Source: Minwuiaceae bacterium
Lineage (GTDB): Bacteria; Pseudomonadota; Alphaproteobacteria; Minwuiales; Minwuiaceae
NCBI GenBank assembly: GCA_028278525.1
Contig: JANQEE010000027.1
Location: forward strand, 1 to 64,000
Length of the DNA stretch: 64,000 nt
Direction: 5' to 3'
The notes below the pieces were generated by a model, which saw only the letters and a list, made by a program, of their open reading frames with translations, searched no databases and was not told the DNA's origin. Both the position numbers and the translations under genes were made by a program. Position 1 is the first letter of the stretch. Each line of letters opens with the position of its first letter. Positions 43,190-53,497 of this stretch are shown here, in pieces.

Positions 43190-43972
43190 ATGCCACCGTT
43201 CGATCCCACGAAAGCCAGCCGCTCCAAAAAGGCGCGCAGGAACGGCGCCTCGCCCGACGGACCGGTCGGACCGCCGCAGGGAAGCTTTGGCCTGCTCGGC
43301 CCGCAAATCAACCCTCCGCGAACAGCTGGGTTGTTGGGCCCAAGCGTGCCAGTGGCAGGCACGCAATCCAGGGTTCAAGCGACCGCCAACAAACGACAGC
43401 CTAATAAATTCCCGCCGATAATTGATGCCCAGACCGGCAGCCCAATCGCAGCTGCGGACACGGACGACGCTTTCGACCGAACCCAGCCGGGCCACAATGT
43501 CGATCCAACGACGGCGCAAGGAGCCGTGGAATGGTACTTCGACCCGAATAACTCGGATGTCAATGTTGCCTTCAGTCTTGTGGACATCGGCCTGCAGCCT
43601 CGGGACTTCAGAAAACGGGACGGAACGAAGTTTGAAAACAGCGAACCGTTCGACGTTACGGTAAAGAGTCTGAGAGGAAAAACGGGGACATTTCCCTATT
43701 CGGGGTGGGAGAAAGCAACGATACGCCAGCCTTTTGGCCAAATGACCTATACGCTTAGAGGAACGTTCCACACCACGCGCGATGAGTGGACCTTCAAAGG
43801 CTCAATTGAAGCTGAAGACGACGATTTCGATTTCAATCCCGAAGAACTCGGGAAACGACGCCTTGACGCCGAGGCTGCAACACGAATTTTTGCGTTGGTC
43901 CCAGGCGGCAAACCATTCAAGTACATTTTCAATGGCAGCCGAACCGTACAGGACGGTGGCAAATGGCAATAA
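43190..43972 (+). CDS. Colicin M-like toxin with N-terminal GLLGP-repeat module
   Basis: 260 aa from ATG 43190. The N-terminus (about residues 1-60) is basic, then SFGLLGPQINPPRTAGLLGP and SVPVA, a module shared with the protein at 45715. The C-terminal 150 residues resemble the catalytic domain of colicin M: GTFPYSG..., MTYTLRGTFHTTRDEWTFKG, EAEDDDFDFN, GGKPFKYIFNG. Colicin M cleaves lipid II in the periplasm. The alignment is from memory; the D-x-Y-D core reads D-D-F-D and the following His-Arg is not clearly kept, so activity is uncertain. The stop overlaps the start of the next immunity-like gene (10 bp). No signal peptide is seen, so a dedicated secretion route is implied. Confidence 0.65.
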   Translation: MPPFDPTKASRSKKARRNGASPDGPVGPPQGSFGLLGPQINPPRTAGLLGPSVPVAGTQSRVQATANKRQPNKFPPIIDAQTGSPIAAADTDDAFDRTQPGHNVDPTTAQGAVEWYFDPNNSDVNVAFSLVDIGLQPRDFRKRDGTKFENSEPFDVTVKSLRGKTGTFPYSGWEKATIRQPFGQMTYTLRGTFHTTRDEWTFKGSIEAEDDDFDFNPEELGKRRLDAEAATRIFALVPGGKPFKYIFNGSRTVQDGGKWQ

Positions 43973-44541
43973 GCCAACCACTTAAAGTCAAACTTCTTTT
44001 CGCGGTGGTCGTTCTCTTAACCCTGGCCTTCCTGTATTGGGTATTCGTTCTCGATTGCCTGTTGTGTGCGCAAAAGCCCAAGCTTCCTTGGCGAATAGAC
44101 GATGCCTATGCGGAAAGGCTTATAGCCGGACCGAGCGAGAAACTTGACGACATTGATACCGTAGACGGCATACAAATTTACGAGAGACAGCAGCAGTATA
44201 CCGATAACTGGCTTGACAGAGTGACAGGCGGCGATCTGGTCTACGAGACCAAGAACAAACAGGAGATCAGATCGATAGTTTCCTCCTTGCGGGAGTACGA
44301 GAGCGCCGACAATTGTGAGAGACGCGGGCAGACACGGAGGTTCAATTTCATTGCTATCGACAACACATTTATGCGGGCAGCCTACTTACAAATGAGTTTA
44401 TGTTGGGGCGAAGCCGGTCAGTACATTAGTGTTCCGGCCTCGGATTACTATGACGGCCACGGCGGTACCAGCAGTCGAAGGTTGGCCGAAACTCTAAGGG
44501 AACTTGGCGCTTACGGAGTGGTGGGCCGCGAGGCGCAGTGA
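43963..44541 (+). CDS. Immunity-like membrane-anchored protein, paralogue B
   Basis: 192 aa: a membrane helix at residues 10-30 (LLFAVVVLLTLAFLYWVFVL), then LPWRIDDAYAERL, IDTVDGIQIYER, LVYETKNKQEIRSIVSSL, DNCERRG, DNTFMRAAYLQMSLCWGE. It is about half identical to paralogue A by eye. Its ATG lies inside the last codons of the colicin M-like gene (ATGGCAATAA), which ties expression of the two together, as expected for a toxin and its cognate immunity protein. Anchoring in the inner membrane with the domain in the periplasm matches the topology of colicin M immunity proteins. Confidence 0.7.
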   Translation: MAISQPLKVKLLFAVVVLLTLAFLYWVFVLDCLLCAQKPKLPWRIDDAYAERLIAGPSEKLDDIDTVDGIQIYERQQQYTDNWLDRVTGGDLVYETKNKQEIRSIVSSLREYESADNCERRGQTRRFNFIAIDNTFMRAAYLQMSLCWGEAGQYISVPASDYYDGHGGTSSRRLAETLRELGAYGVVGREAQ

Positions 44542-44545
44542 GCAA

Positions 44546-44803
44546 CGGAGCGCTGCCGTTGCCTACGTCGACGACTGCCTGCATGCACACACGGCACTGG
44601 ACTGGAAGCCGGGCGACCTGCTGAACCGCGCCGGCACCCACCTCCGCTGCGCCACCCGTGGCGCCTTGTTTCGTCTGGAAGATGGCTACTGCATCTCCGG
44701 CCCTTGTCACCGAGAGTACCTGACGCCAGTGCCGGTGGAGGTTGCGAGAGGGGAAGTCCTTCTGACGGGCCACATGGCTGGAACGACGATGAATAGAGAA
44801 TAG
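44546..44803 (+). pseudogene. Truncated Rieske gene copy
   Basis: The frame matches the C-terminal two-thirds of the Rieske protein at 41790 (AVAYVDDCLHAHTALDW, HLRCATRGALFRLEDGYC) but has no start or N-terminus. One of the second pair of ligands is changed (CATH to CATR), so it cannot hold a normal cluster. It marks a segmental duplication of the Rieske plus immunity-like region. The sequence after it also echoes the spacer after the intact gene (GTCGCCACAATT). Confidence 0.85.
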
Positions 44804-44928
44804 GGATGAATCCCTCCGACGTGCCGTCGCCGTAACGCCGACCCGACCCGACCCATTGTCGCCACAATTCGCTCCGAGCATAGCGACCGTTGCGTTATGC
44901 ATTCTGGATACAATAGCGCGTCGCCATC

Positions 44929-45576
44929 ATGAGCAGCGACGAAGCAGTGGGGTTGGCCGAAATGGACAAAGAGCCGAGGCGCCGATTATCGGTATGGGGC
45001 GTAATTCGCACACTGGCAATCGTTGTATTATCGGTGGTGGTTGTCGTCGAGACCACGATGTTGATTTTCGGATTCCTATTCTTCGAAGCCACATGGGAGC
45101 GGACGCCTAAGTCTCCATGGCGGTACGACAACGATTTTCCGGATCGCACGCTTTTGATGCGACGACCAAACGAAGGCTACGCGGGTCTGGTCGACGGTAT
45201 CCAGGTCTATCAGAAGAGAACGGACGGATCGTATCTGGATGACGCCTATGACATAGCGCCCAAGAATGAACTGGTGTTCGAGACAAAGGACAGCGACGCG
45301 ATCGAACGGATCATGACGGCTCTCGGTAGCACACGCAACGACGGCAAACTCTGCTCGCAACCGGAAGATCCGATAGACTTCTATCTTTTCATGACCGACA
45401 ACACATTCATGCGCTTCAATTACGTTCTGTTGCAAATGTGCGATATGGAGGGGCGCCAACATGTCGTCGTCCACAGCGAGGACAAATACGACAGCGATTT
45501 CGCCTACAACCGGGATTTGGCGGAGGTATTTATCAGCTTGGACGCGCGCGGACTCCTTTTTTATGAGTTTGAGTAG
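44929..45576 (+). CDS. Immunity-like membrane-anchored protein, paralogue C
   Basis: 215 aa, the most diverged paralogue: a membrane helix at about residues 30-50 (TLAIVVLSVVVVVETTMLIF), then SPWRYDNDFPDRTLL, LVDGIQVYQKR, LVFETKDSDAIERIM, LCSQPED, TDNTFMRFNYVLLQMCDMEG. The same two Cys positions as in A and B are kept. It lies upstream of the second module-bearing gene (45715), in the same relative position that paralogue A takes to the first. It could protect against the product of 45715 or a related toxin. Confidence 0.65.
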   Translation: MSSDEAVGLAEMDKEPRRRLSVWGVIRTLAIVVLSVVVVVETTMLIFGFLFFEATWERTPKSPWRYDNDFPDRTLLMRRPNEGYAGLVDGIQVYQKRTDGSYLDDAYDIAPKNELVFETKDSDAIERIMTALGSTRNDGKLCSQPEDPIDFYLFMTDNTFMRFNYVLLQMCDMEGRQHVVVHSEDKYDSDFAYNRDLAEVFISLDARGLLFYEFE

Positions 45577-45640
45577 TTAATGGTGCGCCAGAGTGAGCGA
45601 CCAGCAAAATCGGTAGCAAATCGCACTTATTTTATACATT

Positions 45641-45680
45641 AGATACGTATTGAATATTGTCTGTGCCTATCACAGTCTCC
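45641..45680 (+). promoter_or_regulatory. Two-box leader of the second module-bearing gene
   Basis: AGATACGTATTGAATAT (45641-45657), 9 bp, CTATCACAGTCTCC (45667-45680), 34 bp before the ATG at 45715. Identical boxes and spacing to 43115-43154, although the DNA around them differs. Confidence 0.7.
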
Positions 45681-45714
45681 CCAGCTCAAAACCCGCAGAC
45701 GGAGCCCGACCGAC

Positions 45715-46575
45715 ATGGCACAACGCGATCCAACTAAATCCAAACGTGAGAAACAGGCACTTCGCAACGCGCCTGTCTCCGGCGGGTCGGCGCGCATGGC
45801 TCAAGGCAGTTTGGGCTTGCTAGCGCCCAAGGTCGAGCCCGCACGTACTGCTGGATTGCTTGCGCCGAGCGTGCCGGTGGCGAACATCAAGGTTGGTGGA
45901 CAGTCAGCTCAAGCAGACGCCTTTCCTAGCCAAGGGCGTGCGGTATCGATTGCAGATGCGACCGGCGGGCCTTCGACATCCAAATCAGGTTCGCCGAAGC
46001 CGGACATACGGCAAATCGAATTGGAAGACCTGAACTCTCCGACAGACATCGCAAGCCGCATACAATCAGGAGAACGCATTAGGCTCTCACCCAGCGCTAT
46101 TTCAACGCTGAGCGATTCAGAACTCGCAGGCGTCTTGCAGAGACTCGACAATTTCGTAGAGGTGGAGTCGAAAGCATTAGATAAGCTCAATGAGAAAGAC
46201 CGGTTAGATAGAGCTCAGCTGGGCGCAGTGGCGGAGCAGGAAGAGAGACTGCGTGATGAAGCGCTAACGAATGCGGGATTAGATGCGATTGGACTACTGG
46301 ATCCGACAGTGAACTCACTAGGTAAGCTTTTTAGAAAACTGACCCCACCGGCACTGACATTCGGGCTTCGATTGGCGCAAGATCACGAAAAAGCGAACTC
46401 TAGGTCCAGATTTGGCATGAAGCTGCGAGATTTAGTCGACGAACAGAACCGACAAAGGCAGGAATTGCAGAGCGCGATTAGTGGATTGATATCGCAACGA
46501 GATGCCATCAGAGCCGAGGAAGAACGCCGCAAGTCCTTGACCGATGAAATGCGACCGCTGCCCCCCGGGTCTTAG
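45715..46575 (+). CDS. Second GLLAP-module protein with unrelated C-terminus
   Basis: 286 aa. The N-terminus (DPTKSKREKQALRNAP..., GSLGLLAPKVEPARTAGLLA, PSVPVA) matches the colicin M-like protein at 43190. From about residue 75 on it is different: a Ser/Pro linker, an acidic helical region (SAISTLSDSELAGVLQRLDN), a segment that could insert in membranes (NAGLDAIGLLDP...LFRKLTPPALTFGLRLA) and a C-terminal coiled coil (EQNRQRQELQSAISGLISQR). No known toxin domain recognised. Same leader, same start module and different tail are what polymorphic toxin families look like. No immunity-like gene follows directly; paralogue C precedes it. Confidence 0.65.
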   Translation: MAQRDPTKSKREKQALRNAPVSGGSARMAQGSLGLLAPKVEPARTAGLLAPSVPVANIKVGGQSAQADAFPSQGRAVSIADATGGPSTSKSGSPKPDIRQIELEDLNSPTDIASRIQSGERIRLSPSAISTLSDSELAGVLQRLDNFVEVESKALDKLNEKDRLDRAQLGAVAEQEERLRDEALTNAGLDAIGLLDPTVNSLGKLFRKLTPPALTFGLRLAQDHEKANSRSRFGMKLRDLVDEQNRQRQELQSAISGLISQRDAIRAEEERRKSLTDEMRPLPPGS

Positions 46576-46683
46576 CCACCCACTCTGACGAACGCTGGCG
46601 GCGCCTGGTTGCGGAGAGGTTTACTCTACATATTGCATTCTCTCAGCTCTTTGCAGGCTTTTGAGATCGTGCAACCATAGCGC

Positions 46684-48261
46684 ATGGGATCGGGCATTAT
46701 TCTTCGGCCGGCAACCCGGTTGTTAGTTACCGCTATCGCTGCGCTTAGTACCGTGCAGGCGACGGCAGACGAGTTGCCGTCCAGTTGGCTCGCCGACGCA
46801 GGCATCGTCCTGGCCCGAGGCGACTGCACGACCGCGGTCGATCTGATGGAGCGGGGCGCGGCGGCGGGCGAGGTGGCGGGGCTGTATCCGGCGCGGTCGT
46901 TTTATCTGTTCCATGAATGCGCCGAGCCGGACGCGGCCGAGCGGATCTATCGGATCGGGCTCAAGCTCGCGGACGGCGACGGGATGCCGCAGGACGATGC
47001 GGCGGCGGTCGCCTGGCTGGAATGGGCCGAACATCTGGGGTTTGCGCAGGCACAACACTTGCTGGCGTTCCAGGGACTGAATGAAAGCGCACACAACCGA
47101 CTGGCCCAGTGGCGCCTGGAATGGGCGGCCATCCGCGGCGACCCGGAGGCGCAGCGGAATTTGGCCATCTTCCGGCTAAACCATGAAAAACGCACAACCG
47201 ACGCGCTGACTTGGCTGTTGCGCGCGCGGCAAAACGGCGGCGACGTCGACGAGGAAATCGCCGCGGTCGGCGCCGAGGCCAGCGAATACATGTGGCAGGA
47301 CGCTAGAGAGGCCGCGGCCAAGCCGCCGCCCGGCAGGGACGACCTGTGGTGGGAGCCCCACTTCTGGGTCGCCTTGGACAAGGGCGACTGCCCGACGTCC
47401 AAGCACTATCTGGATGCCGCCGTCGCCGCCGGCAGCGACGAGGCCATCGGGATGATGCCAAATTTTTACGAGAGCCCACGCAGTAGCGATTGCTTCTCAG
47501 TCAACGTTGAAAAGCACAGGGAGATCTTGGAGTTCGTCGTGAACCGCCTTCCCGATGAACCGCGGCCCAAGCAGAAACTCGCGGCGTTTTACCTGGATGG
47601 CCCCTATCGTGGAACGCACGCTGCGGAAGCCGAGCAGCTGATGCGACTGGCGGTGCTGGATATCGGCCCCCTGTCAGCAGAGCACTACCAACCGATGTTG
47701 GAAGCCTATATGCCGCGGTCCGAAACCGGCGCAGCCGCTTTCAAAGCAGCAATTGCGTGGTTTCACGGAATTGAACCGGATGAGGAAGCCAGAGCCTATC
47801 GGCTTCACCAAATGTTCCGAGCCGGCGACGGCTTTCGCAAAGACGACCAACGAGCGCGCGATTGGCTTCACCACGCGGCCGGCAAAAAATTCCCGGAAGC
47901 ATACTTCGAGCTGGCAATGCTGACGCTGGACGGCACCTGGACTTTCGATACGACGGAGGAAGCCGTCGGGTATCTCGAAAGCGGCGCTTCATACGAACAC
48001 GGGCCGGCGCAGGCCGAACTCGGCAGACGGCTGGCGAAAGGCGACGGCGTCGAGCGGGACGACCAGATTGCCTATCTGTGGCTGGTCCGCGCCGGCATGA
48101 ACGGCGAGCCGGTCGACGCGCTGAAGACCGACGTCGGGGAGCGCCTCTCGTTCTTCGATCGTGCGTGGCTTTGGACATGGGCTTTCGCCCAGCCGGTGAT
48201 CAACTGGGTGTTCGAAGCCGTGGTGACGGTTTTGAACTGGGTCGCGCGGTTGCTCTCCTAA
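46684..48261 (+). CDS. Sel1-repeat (TPR-like) protein with signal peptide
   Basis: 525 aa: a probable signal peptide (LLVTAIAALSTVQATADE), multiple Sel1-type repeats (GDGMPQDDAAAVAWLEWAEH, GDGFRKDDQRARDWLHHAAG, GDGVERDDQIAYLWLVRAGM) and a C-terminal hydrophobic segment (FAQPVINWVFEAVVTVLNWV). A periplasmic scaffold or adaptor role is typical for the family. Its last 4 bp overlap the convergent creatininase-family gene. It is next to the toxin-like cassette, but a link is not shown. Confidence 0.75.
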   Translation: MGSGIILRPATRLLVTAIAALSTVQATADELPSSWLADAGIVLARGDCTTAVDLMERGAAAGEVAGLYPARSFYLFHECAEPDAAERIYRIGLKLADGDGMPQDDAAAVAWLEWAEHLGFAQAQHLLAFQGLNESAHNRLAQWRLEWAAIRGDPEAQRNLAIFRLNHEKRTTDALTWLLRARQNGGDVDEEIAAVGAEASEYMWQDAREAAAKPPPGRDDLWWEPHFWVALDKGDCPTSKHYLDAAVAAGSDEAIGMMPNFYESPRSSDCFSVNVEKHREILEFVVNRLPDEPRPKQKLAAFYLDGPYRGTHAAEAEQLMRLAVLDIGPLSAEHYQPMLEAYMPRSETGAAAFKAAIAWFHGIEPDEEARAYRLHQMFRAGDGFRKDDQRARDWLHHAAGKKFPEAYFELAMLTLDGTWTFDTTEEAVGYLESGASYEHGPAQAELGRRLAKGDGVERDDQIAYLWLVRAGMNGEPVDALKTDVGERLSFFDRAWLWTWAFAQPVINWVFEAVVTVLNWVARLLS

Positions 48262-49007
48262 TCCGCCGTCAGGAACGCGCGGTACTTTTCGGCGATGTCG
48301 TCGACCGCGGCACGGTAGAGCTTCTCGCCCGCCTCCACCGACGCCAGCGACGGGTCGGAGCCGATGCGGCCGTCGGGGAAGCGGCGGCGATAGTCATCGG
48401 CGTCGTAGATCGGGCCGGTCGGCGCGATCGGCGGGTCGATCTTTGCTTCCGGGATATGGTCGGGATAGGCGTAGTAGGTGAGCGAGACTTCCGACGGGGT
48501 AGCATGGCCGCCTTCCGCGTCGCCGAACAGCTCTTTCGAGAGCGCGCGCACGCCCTTGCAGTCCCACCAGTTCTGCATCTTGCAGCGGACCGGCGGCCGG
48601 TTGTGGCCGGCGGTGCCGAGGCTGGATTCGGCATAGATCTCCGAGAACGCTGCGGTGACGGTCGCGATATTGCCGCCGTGGCCATTGAGGAAGAAGAACC
48701 GGTCGAATCCATGCCGGCTGAGCGAATTGACCGTGTCCTGCACCACCGCCATCAGGGTCGAGGGGCGGAGCGTCACCGAACCGGGGAAGCCCAGATGGTG
48801 CTGCGCCATGCCGGTCGAGATGGTCGGCGCGACCAGGGCGCCGGTCGCTTCGGCGATGCCGTCGGCCAGGAATTCGGGGCAGAGCGCGTCGGTGCCGATA
48901 TAGCCGTTCGGCCCGTGCTGTTCGGTCGAGCCGATGGGAATGATGATCCCGGTCGAGTCTTTCAGGTAAGCCTCCACCGCCGGCCAGGTCATTAGCTGTA
49001 AACGCAT
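48258..49007 (-). CDS. Creatininase-family amidohydrolase
   Basis: 249 aa from ATG 49007 (AAGGA 7 bp upstream). The fold markers GIIIPIGSTEQHGPNGYIGTDAL (metal ligands Glu, His, Asp), FFFLNGHGGN and GGHATPSEVSL (Glu) are all present. The family includes creatinine amidohydrolase, mycofactocin-associated MftE and enzymes of flavin or riboflavin pathways; the substrate cannot be chosen here. It is divergent from the acetyl-CoA synthetase gene. Confidence 0.88.
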   Translation of the reverse strand: MRLQLMTWPAVEAYLKDSTGIIIPIGSTEQHGPNGYIGTDALCPEFLADGIAEATGALVAPTISTGMAQHHLGFPGSVTLRPSTLMAVVQDTVNSLSRHGFDRFFFLNGHGGNIATVTAAFSEIYAESSLGTAGHNRPPVRCKMQNWWDCKGVRALSKELFGDAEGGHATPSEVSLTYYAYPDHIPEAKIDPPIAPTGPIYDADDYRRRFPDGRIGSDPSLASVEAGEKLYRAAVDDIAEKYRAFLTAD

Positions 49008-49147
49008 GATTTTCCTTCTTCGATTGACGCCGCAAGCCCTACCGCCGCTTGTCCGCCGCCGTGTTTTACGACCATAATCGGCATAAGGATAACCGCGGCC
49101 CGGACCGCAGAGAAGCCCGGGCCGCAGAGATAGGGAGACGCCCAACG

Positions 49148-51085
<1,938 letters not shown>

Positions 51086-51223
51086 GCCGCCGGGCAAGTT
51101 GCGCGGGACGACTTTTGGTTTCGTTTCCGGTACGGAACGATTTTGTTCCACATGCGAAACCAGTTGTATCGGAATGGGAATGAACCATTTCGCGGCCGAA
51201 CCGGTTGAGCATTGACGGCGTCT

Positions 51224-52726
51224 TCAGCCAGCGAGAACCGACGCCATACGCTCGACCGCCGGCTCGATCTCCGCCTCGGGCACGGCGGCGTAACCGAGCA
51301 GCAAACCTTGCGTTACATCCCCGCCACGGTAGTAGCCGGATAGCGGCGGTGCGGTAATACCGGCGGCCGCCAGGTTCTCCGACACCGTCCGGTCCGGCAG
51401 GCGGGCCGCGAGATCGGACGACAGCATGCCGACCAGATGCATGCCCGACTGGCTGGGACGGAAGTCCAGCAGCCCCGATAAATGGCGGTTTCCCGCCTCC
51501 AGCAAGGCCTGGCGGCGGGCCGCGTAGAGTCGCCGCGTGCGGCGGACATGGGCGGCGAAGTGGCCGTCGGCAATGAACCGGGCCAGCGCGCCCTGGGCAA
51601 TCGACGACGGGTGATCGTCAAGTGCGGCCCGGGCCCGGCGGAACGGCTGCACCAGATCCGGCGGCACCACCAGATAGCCGAGACGGAGCGACGGGAACAG
51701 CACCTTCGAGAAGCTGCCGATATAAATAACGGAACCGGAACGATCGAGGCCCTGCAAGGCTGCGAGCGGCCGGCCGGCATAGCGGTATTCGCTGTCGTAA
51801 TCGTCCTCCAGGATCCAGGCGCCGCGGCGCGAGGCCCAGTCGAGCAGCGCCAAGCGGCGGCGCAGGCTCATGGTCACGCCGAGCGGGTATTGATGCGACG
51901 GCGCGACGCAGGCGAGCCGCGCGTGAGACGCTGCCCGTTCGCCGGCCGCGATATCCAGCCCTTCCTCGTCCACCGGGACCGAGACGAGATCGACGCCAGC
52001 GCCGGTGAGCGCACCCCACGCGCCGATATAGCCGGGCTCCTCGACCAGGGCGGCGTCTCCGGGGTCGAGCAGCACCCGAGCCGCAAGATCCAGGCCATGT
52101 TGCGCACCCGAAACGATTATCACCTGGTCCGCATCGCAGCGCACGGCCCGCACCGCGCCGAGATAGGCGGCGATTTCCGCGCGCAGGTCCCGATCGCCGG
52201 CGGGATCGCCGAAGGCAAGCAGCCGCGCCGCCGGCCGACGCCAGGGCCGTGCCAACAGGCGGGCCCAAAGCTGAAACGGAAATTCGTCCAGCGCCGGCAG
52301 GCCCGGCGTGAACGCCCGATAACTGAAGATACGTGGGTTGACCGAGGCCGCCAGCGCCTCCCCGCGGCGGGACAGGCCGGGCCGGTCGCCGAGCGGGGAC
52401 ACGGCCGATGATGGCGTCAGACCGGGTGCGGCGCCCGTATCCAACAGGGCATCCGGCAAAACCGGGGAAACGTAGGTGCCGGAGCCAACCTTGCTGACCA
52501 GATAGCCTTCCGCCAGCAGTTGATCGAAAGCGCCGACGATGGTGTTACGCGAGACGCCCAGATCGGTGGCAAGGCTGCGGGTCGAAGGCAGGCGCGTTTC
52601 AGCCGGCACGCCGCGGCGCAGGATCAGGCCGCGCAGCTGGTCGTAGAGCTGCCGCTGCATCGGCCGGCCCGCATTGCGGTCCAGGTCCAGCGCGAGTAGC
52701 GCTTCGCGGGTAGCGCGGCGTGACAT
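51224..52726 (-). CDS. MocR/PdxR-type regulator (GntR HTH plus aminotransferase domain)
   Basis: About 500 aa from ATG 52726; the 138 upstream in-frame codons are not protein-like. Winged helix: QRQLYDQLRGLILRRGVPAE, then LPSTRSLATDLGVSRNTIV. Fold-type I domain: VSGAQHGLDLAARVLLDPGD, EEPGYIGA, LEDDYDSEYRY, and the PLP Lys in YIGSFSKVLFPSLRLGYLV. MocR proteins sense PLP or amino compounds and often control the divergent gene; here that is a PNPOx-like flavoprotein 120 bp away. Confidence 0.92.
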   Translation of the reverse strand: MSRRATREALLALDLDRNAGRPMQRQLYDQLRGLILRRGVPAETRLPSTRSLATDLGVSRNTIVGAFDQLLAEGYLVSKVGSGTYVSPVLPDALLDTGAAPGLTPSSAVSPLGDRPGLSRRGEALAASVNPRIFSYRAFTPGLPALDEFPFQLWARLLARPWRRPAARLLAFGDPAGDRDLRAEIAAYLGAVRAVRCDADQVIIVSGAQHGLDLAARVLLDPGDAALVEEPGYIGAWGALTGAGVDLVSVPVDEEGLDIAAGERAASHARLACVAPSHQYPLGVTMSLRRRLALLDWASRRGAWILEDDYDSEYRYAGRPLAALQGLDRSGSVIYIGSFSKVLFPSLRLGYLVVPPDLVQPFRRARAALDDHPSSIAQGALARFIADGHFAAHVRRTRRLYAARRQALLEAGNRHLSGLLDFRPSQSGMHLVGMLSSDLAARLPDRTVSENLAAAGITAPPLSGYYRGGDVTQGLLLGYAAVPEAEIEPAVERMASVLAG

Positions 52727-52747
52727 GACAGATCCCGATCGACACTC

Positions 52748-52779
52748 AAGTGGTCCCTTCCAATAGTTCAAAATGGACC
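52748..52779. promoter_or_regulatory. Probable MocR operator in divergent promoter
   Basis: AAGTGGTCC (52748-52756) and AAATGGACC (52771-52779) are direct half-sites 23 bp apart, with AATAG/CTATT inverted around the second. Tandem direct repeats in the shared promoter are usual MocR binding sites. Confidence 0.45.
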
Positions 52780-52846
52780 TATTGAGCAAACCAATTTGCC
52801 GGTAGCGTCCGGACCGACGGATAACCCGACAATAGGACGACCGACG

Positions 52847-53497
52847 ATGACCGCCTTTACCCCGACCGATCGATCCCGCGCGAAACGGCTGCACCAACGG
52901 GCTGCCTATGACCGAGAGTCCATCTACCCGATCCTGGATGCCGGCGTGGTCTGCCATGTGGGGTACAGCATAGACGGTCAGCCCTACGTGACGCCGACCT
53001 GCTATTGGCGGGAGGGCGACCGGCTTTACTGGCACGGCTCGTCGGCCAGCCGCATGCTGCGTCAGGTCAAAACCGGCATCCCCGCCTGCCTGACGGTGAC
53101 TCATTTCGACGGCCTGGTACTCGCCCGATCCGGTTTCCATAGCAGCATCAACTACCGCTGCGTCATGGCGTTCGGGTCCGCCGCCGAAGTAAGCGAGAAG
53201 GCCGAGAAATCCGCCGCGCTGGAAGCCTTCGTCGAACGCCTGACGCCGGGACGGTGGGCCGAGCTACGGCCGATGAACGATCAAGAGCTGAAGGCAACCA
53301 CGGTCGTTGCCATGGAAATCGAGGAAGCATCGGCCAAGACGCGGACCGGCCAGCCCGCGGACGACGAGGAGGATTACACACTGGATGTCTGGGCGGGCGT
53401 TGTGCCAATCCGGCAAATCACCGGGACCGCGGAGCCAGATCCGAAGCTCAAGCCGGGCATTTCCCAGCCTTCATACCTCGACCATTTCGACCTGTAG
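52847..53497 (+). CDS. Pyridoxamine 5'-phosphate oxidase-family FMN-binding protein
   Basis: 216 aa from ATG 52847 (AGGA 9 bp upstream). Split-barrel features: DAGVVCHVGYSIDGQPYVTPT, YWREGDRLYWHGS, ACLTVTHFDGLVLARSGFHSSINYR, then VRQ-like ITG and YLDHFDL. It belongs to the PNPOx-related group often divergent from MocR regulators; true PLP synthesis is not proven. Probably induced or repressed by the regulator at 51224. Confidence 0.85.
   Translation: MTAFTPTDRSRAKRLHQRAAYDRESIYPILDAGVVCHVGYSIDGQPYVTPTCYWREGDRLYWHGSSASRMLRQVKTGIPACLTVTHFDGLVLARSGFHSSINYRCVMAFGSAAEVSEKAEKSAALEAFVERLTPGRWAELRPMNDQELKATTVVAMEIEEASAKTRTGQPADDEEDYTLDVWAGVVPIRQITGTAEPDPKLKPGISQPSYLDHFDL

Noticed and set aside
44504-44803. 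Second functional Rieske ferredoxin
   Set aside because: No N-terminus and one cluster-ligand His is Arg; treated as a pseudogene.
51117-51161. GGTTTCG/CGAAACC inverted repeat after acs as a terminator
   Set aside because: Only 7 bp with a 31-bp interior and no T-tract; could be a weak structure but is not convincing as a terminator.
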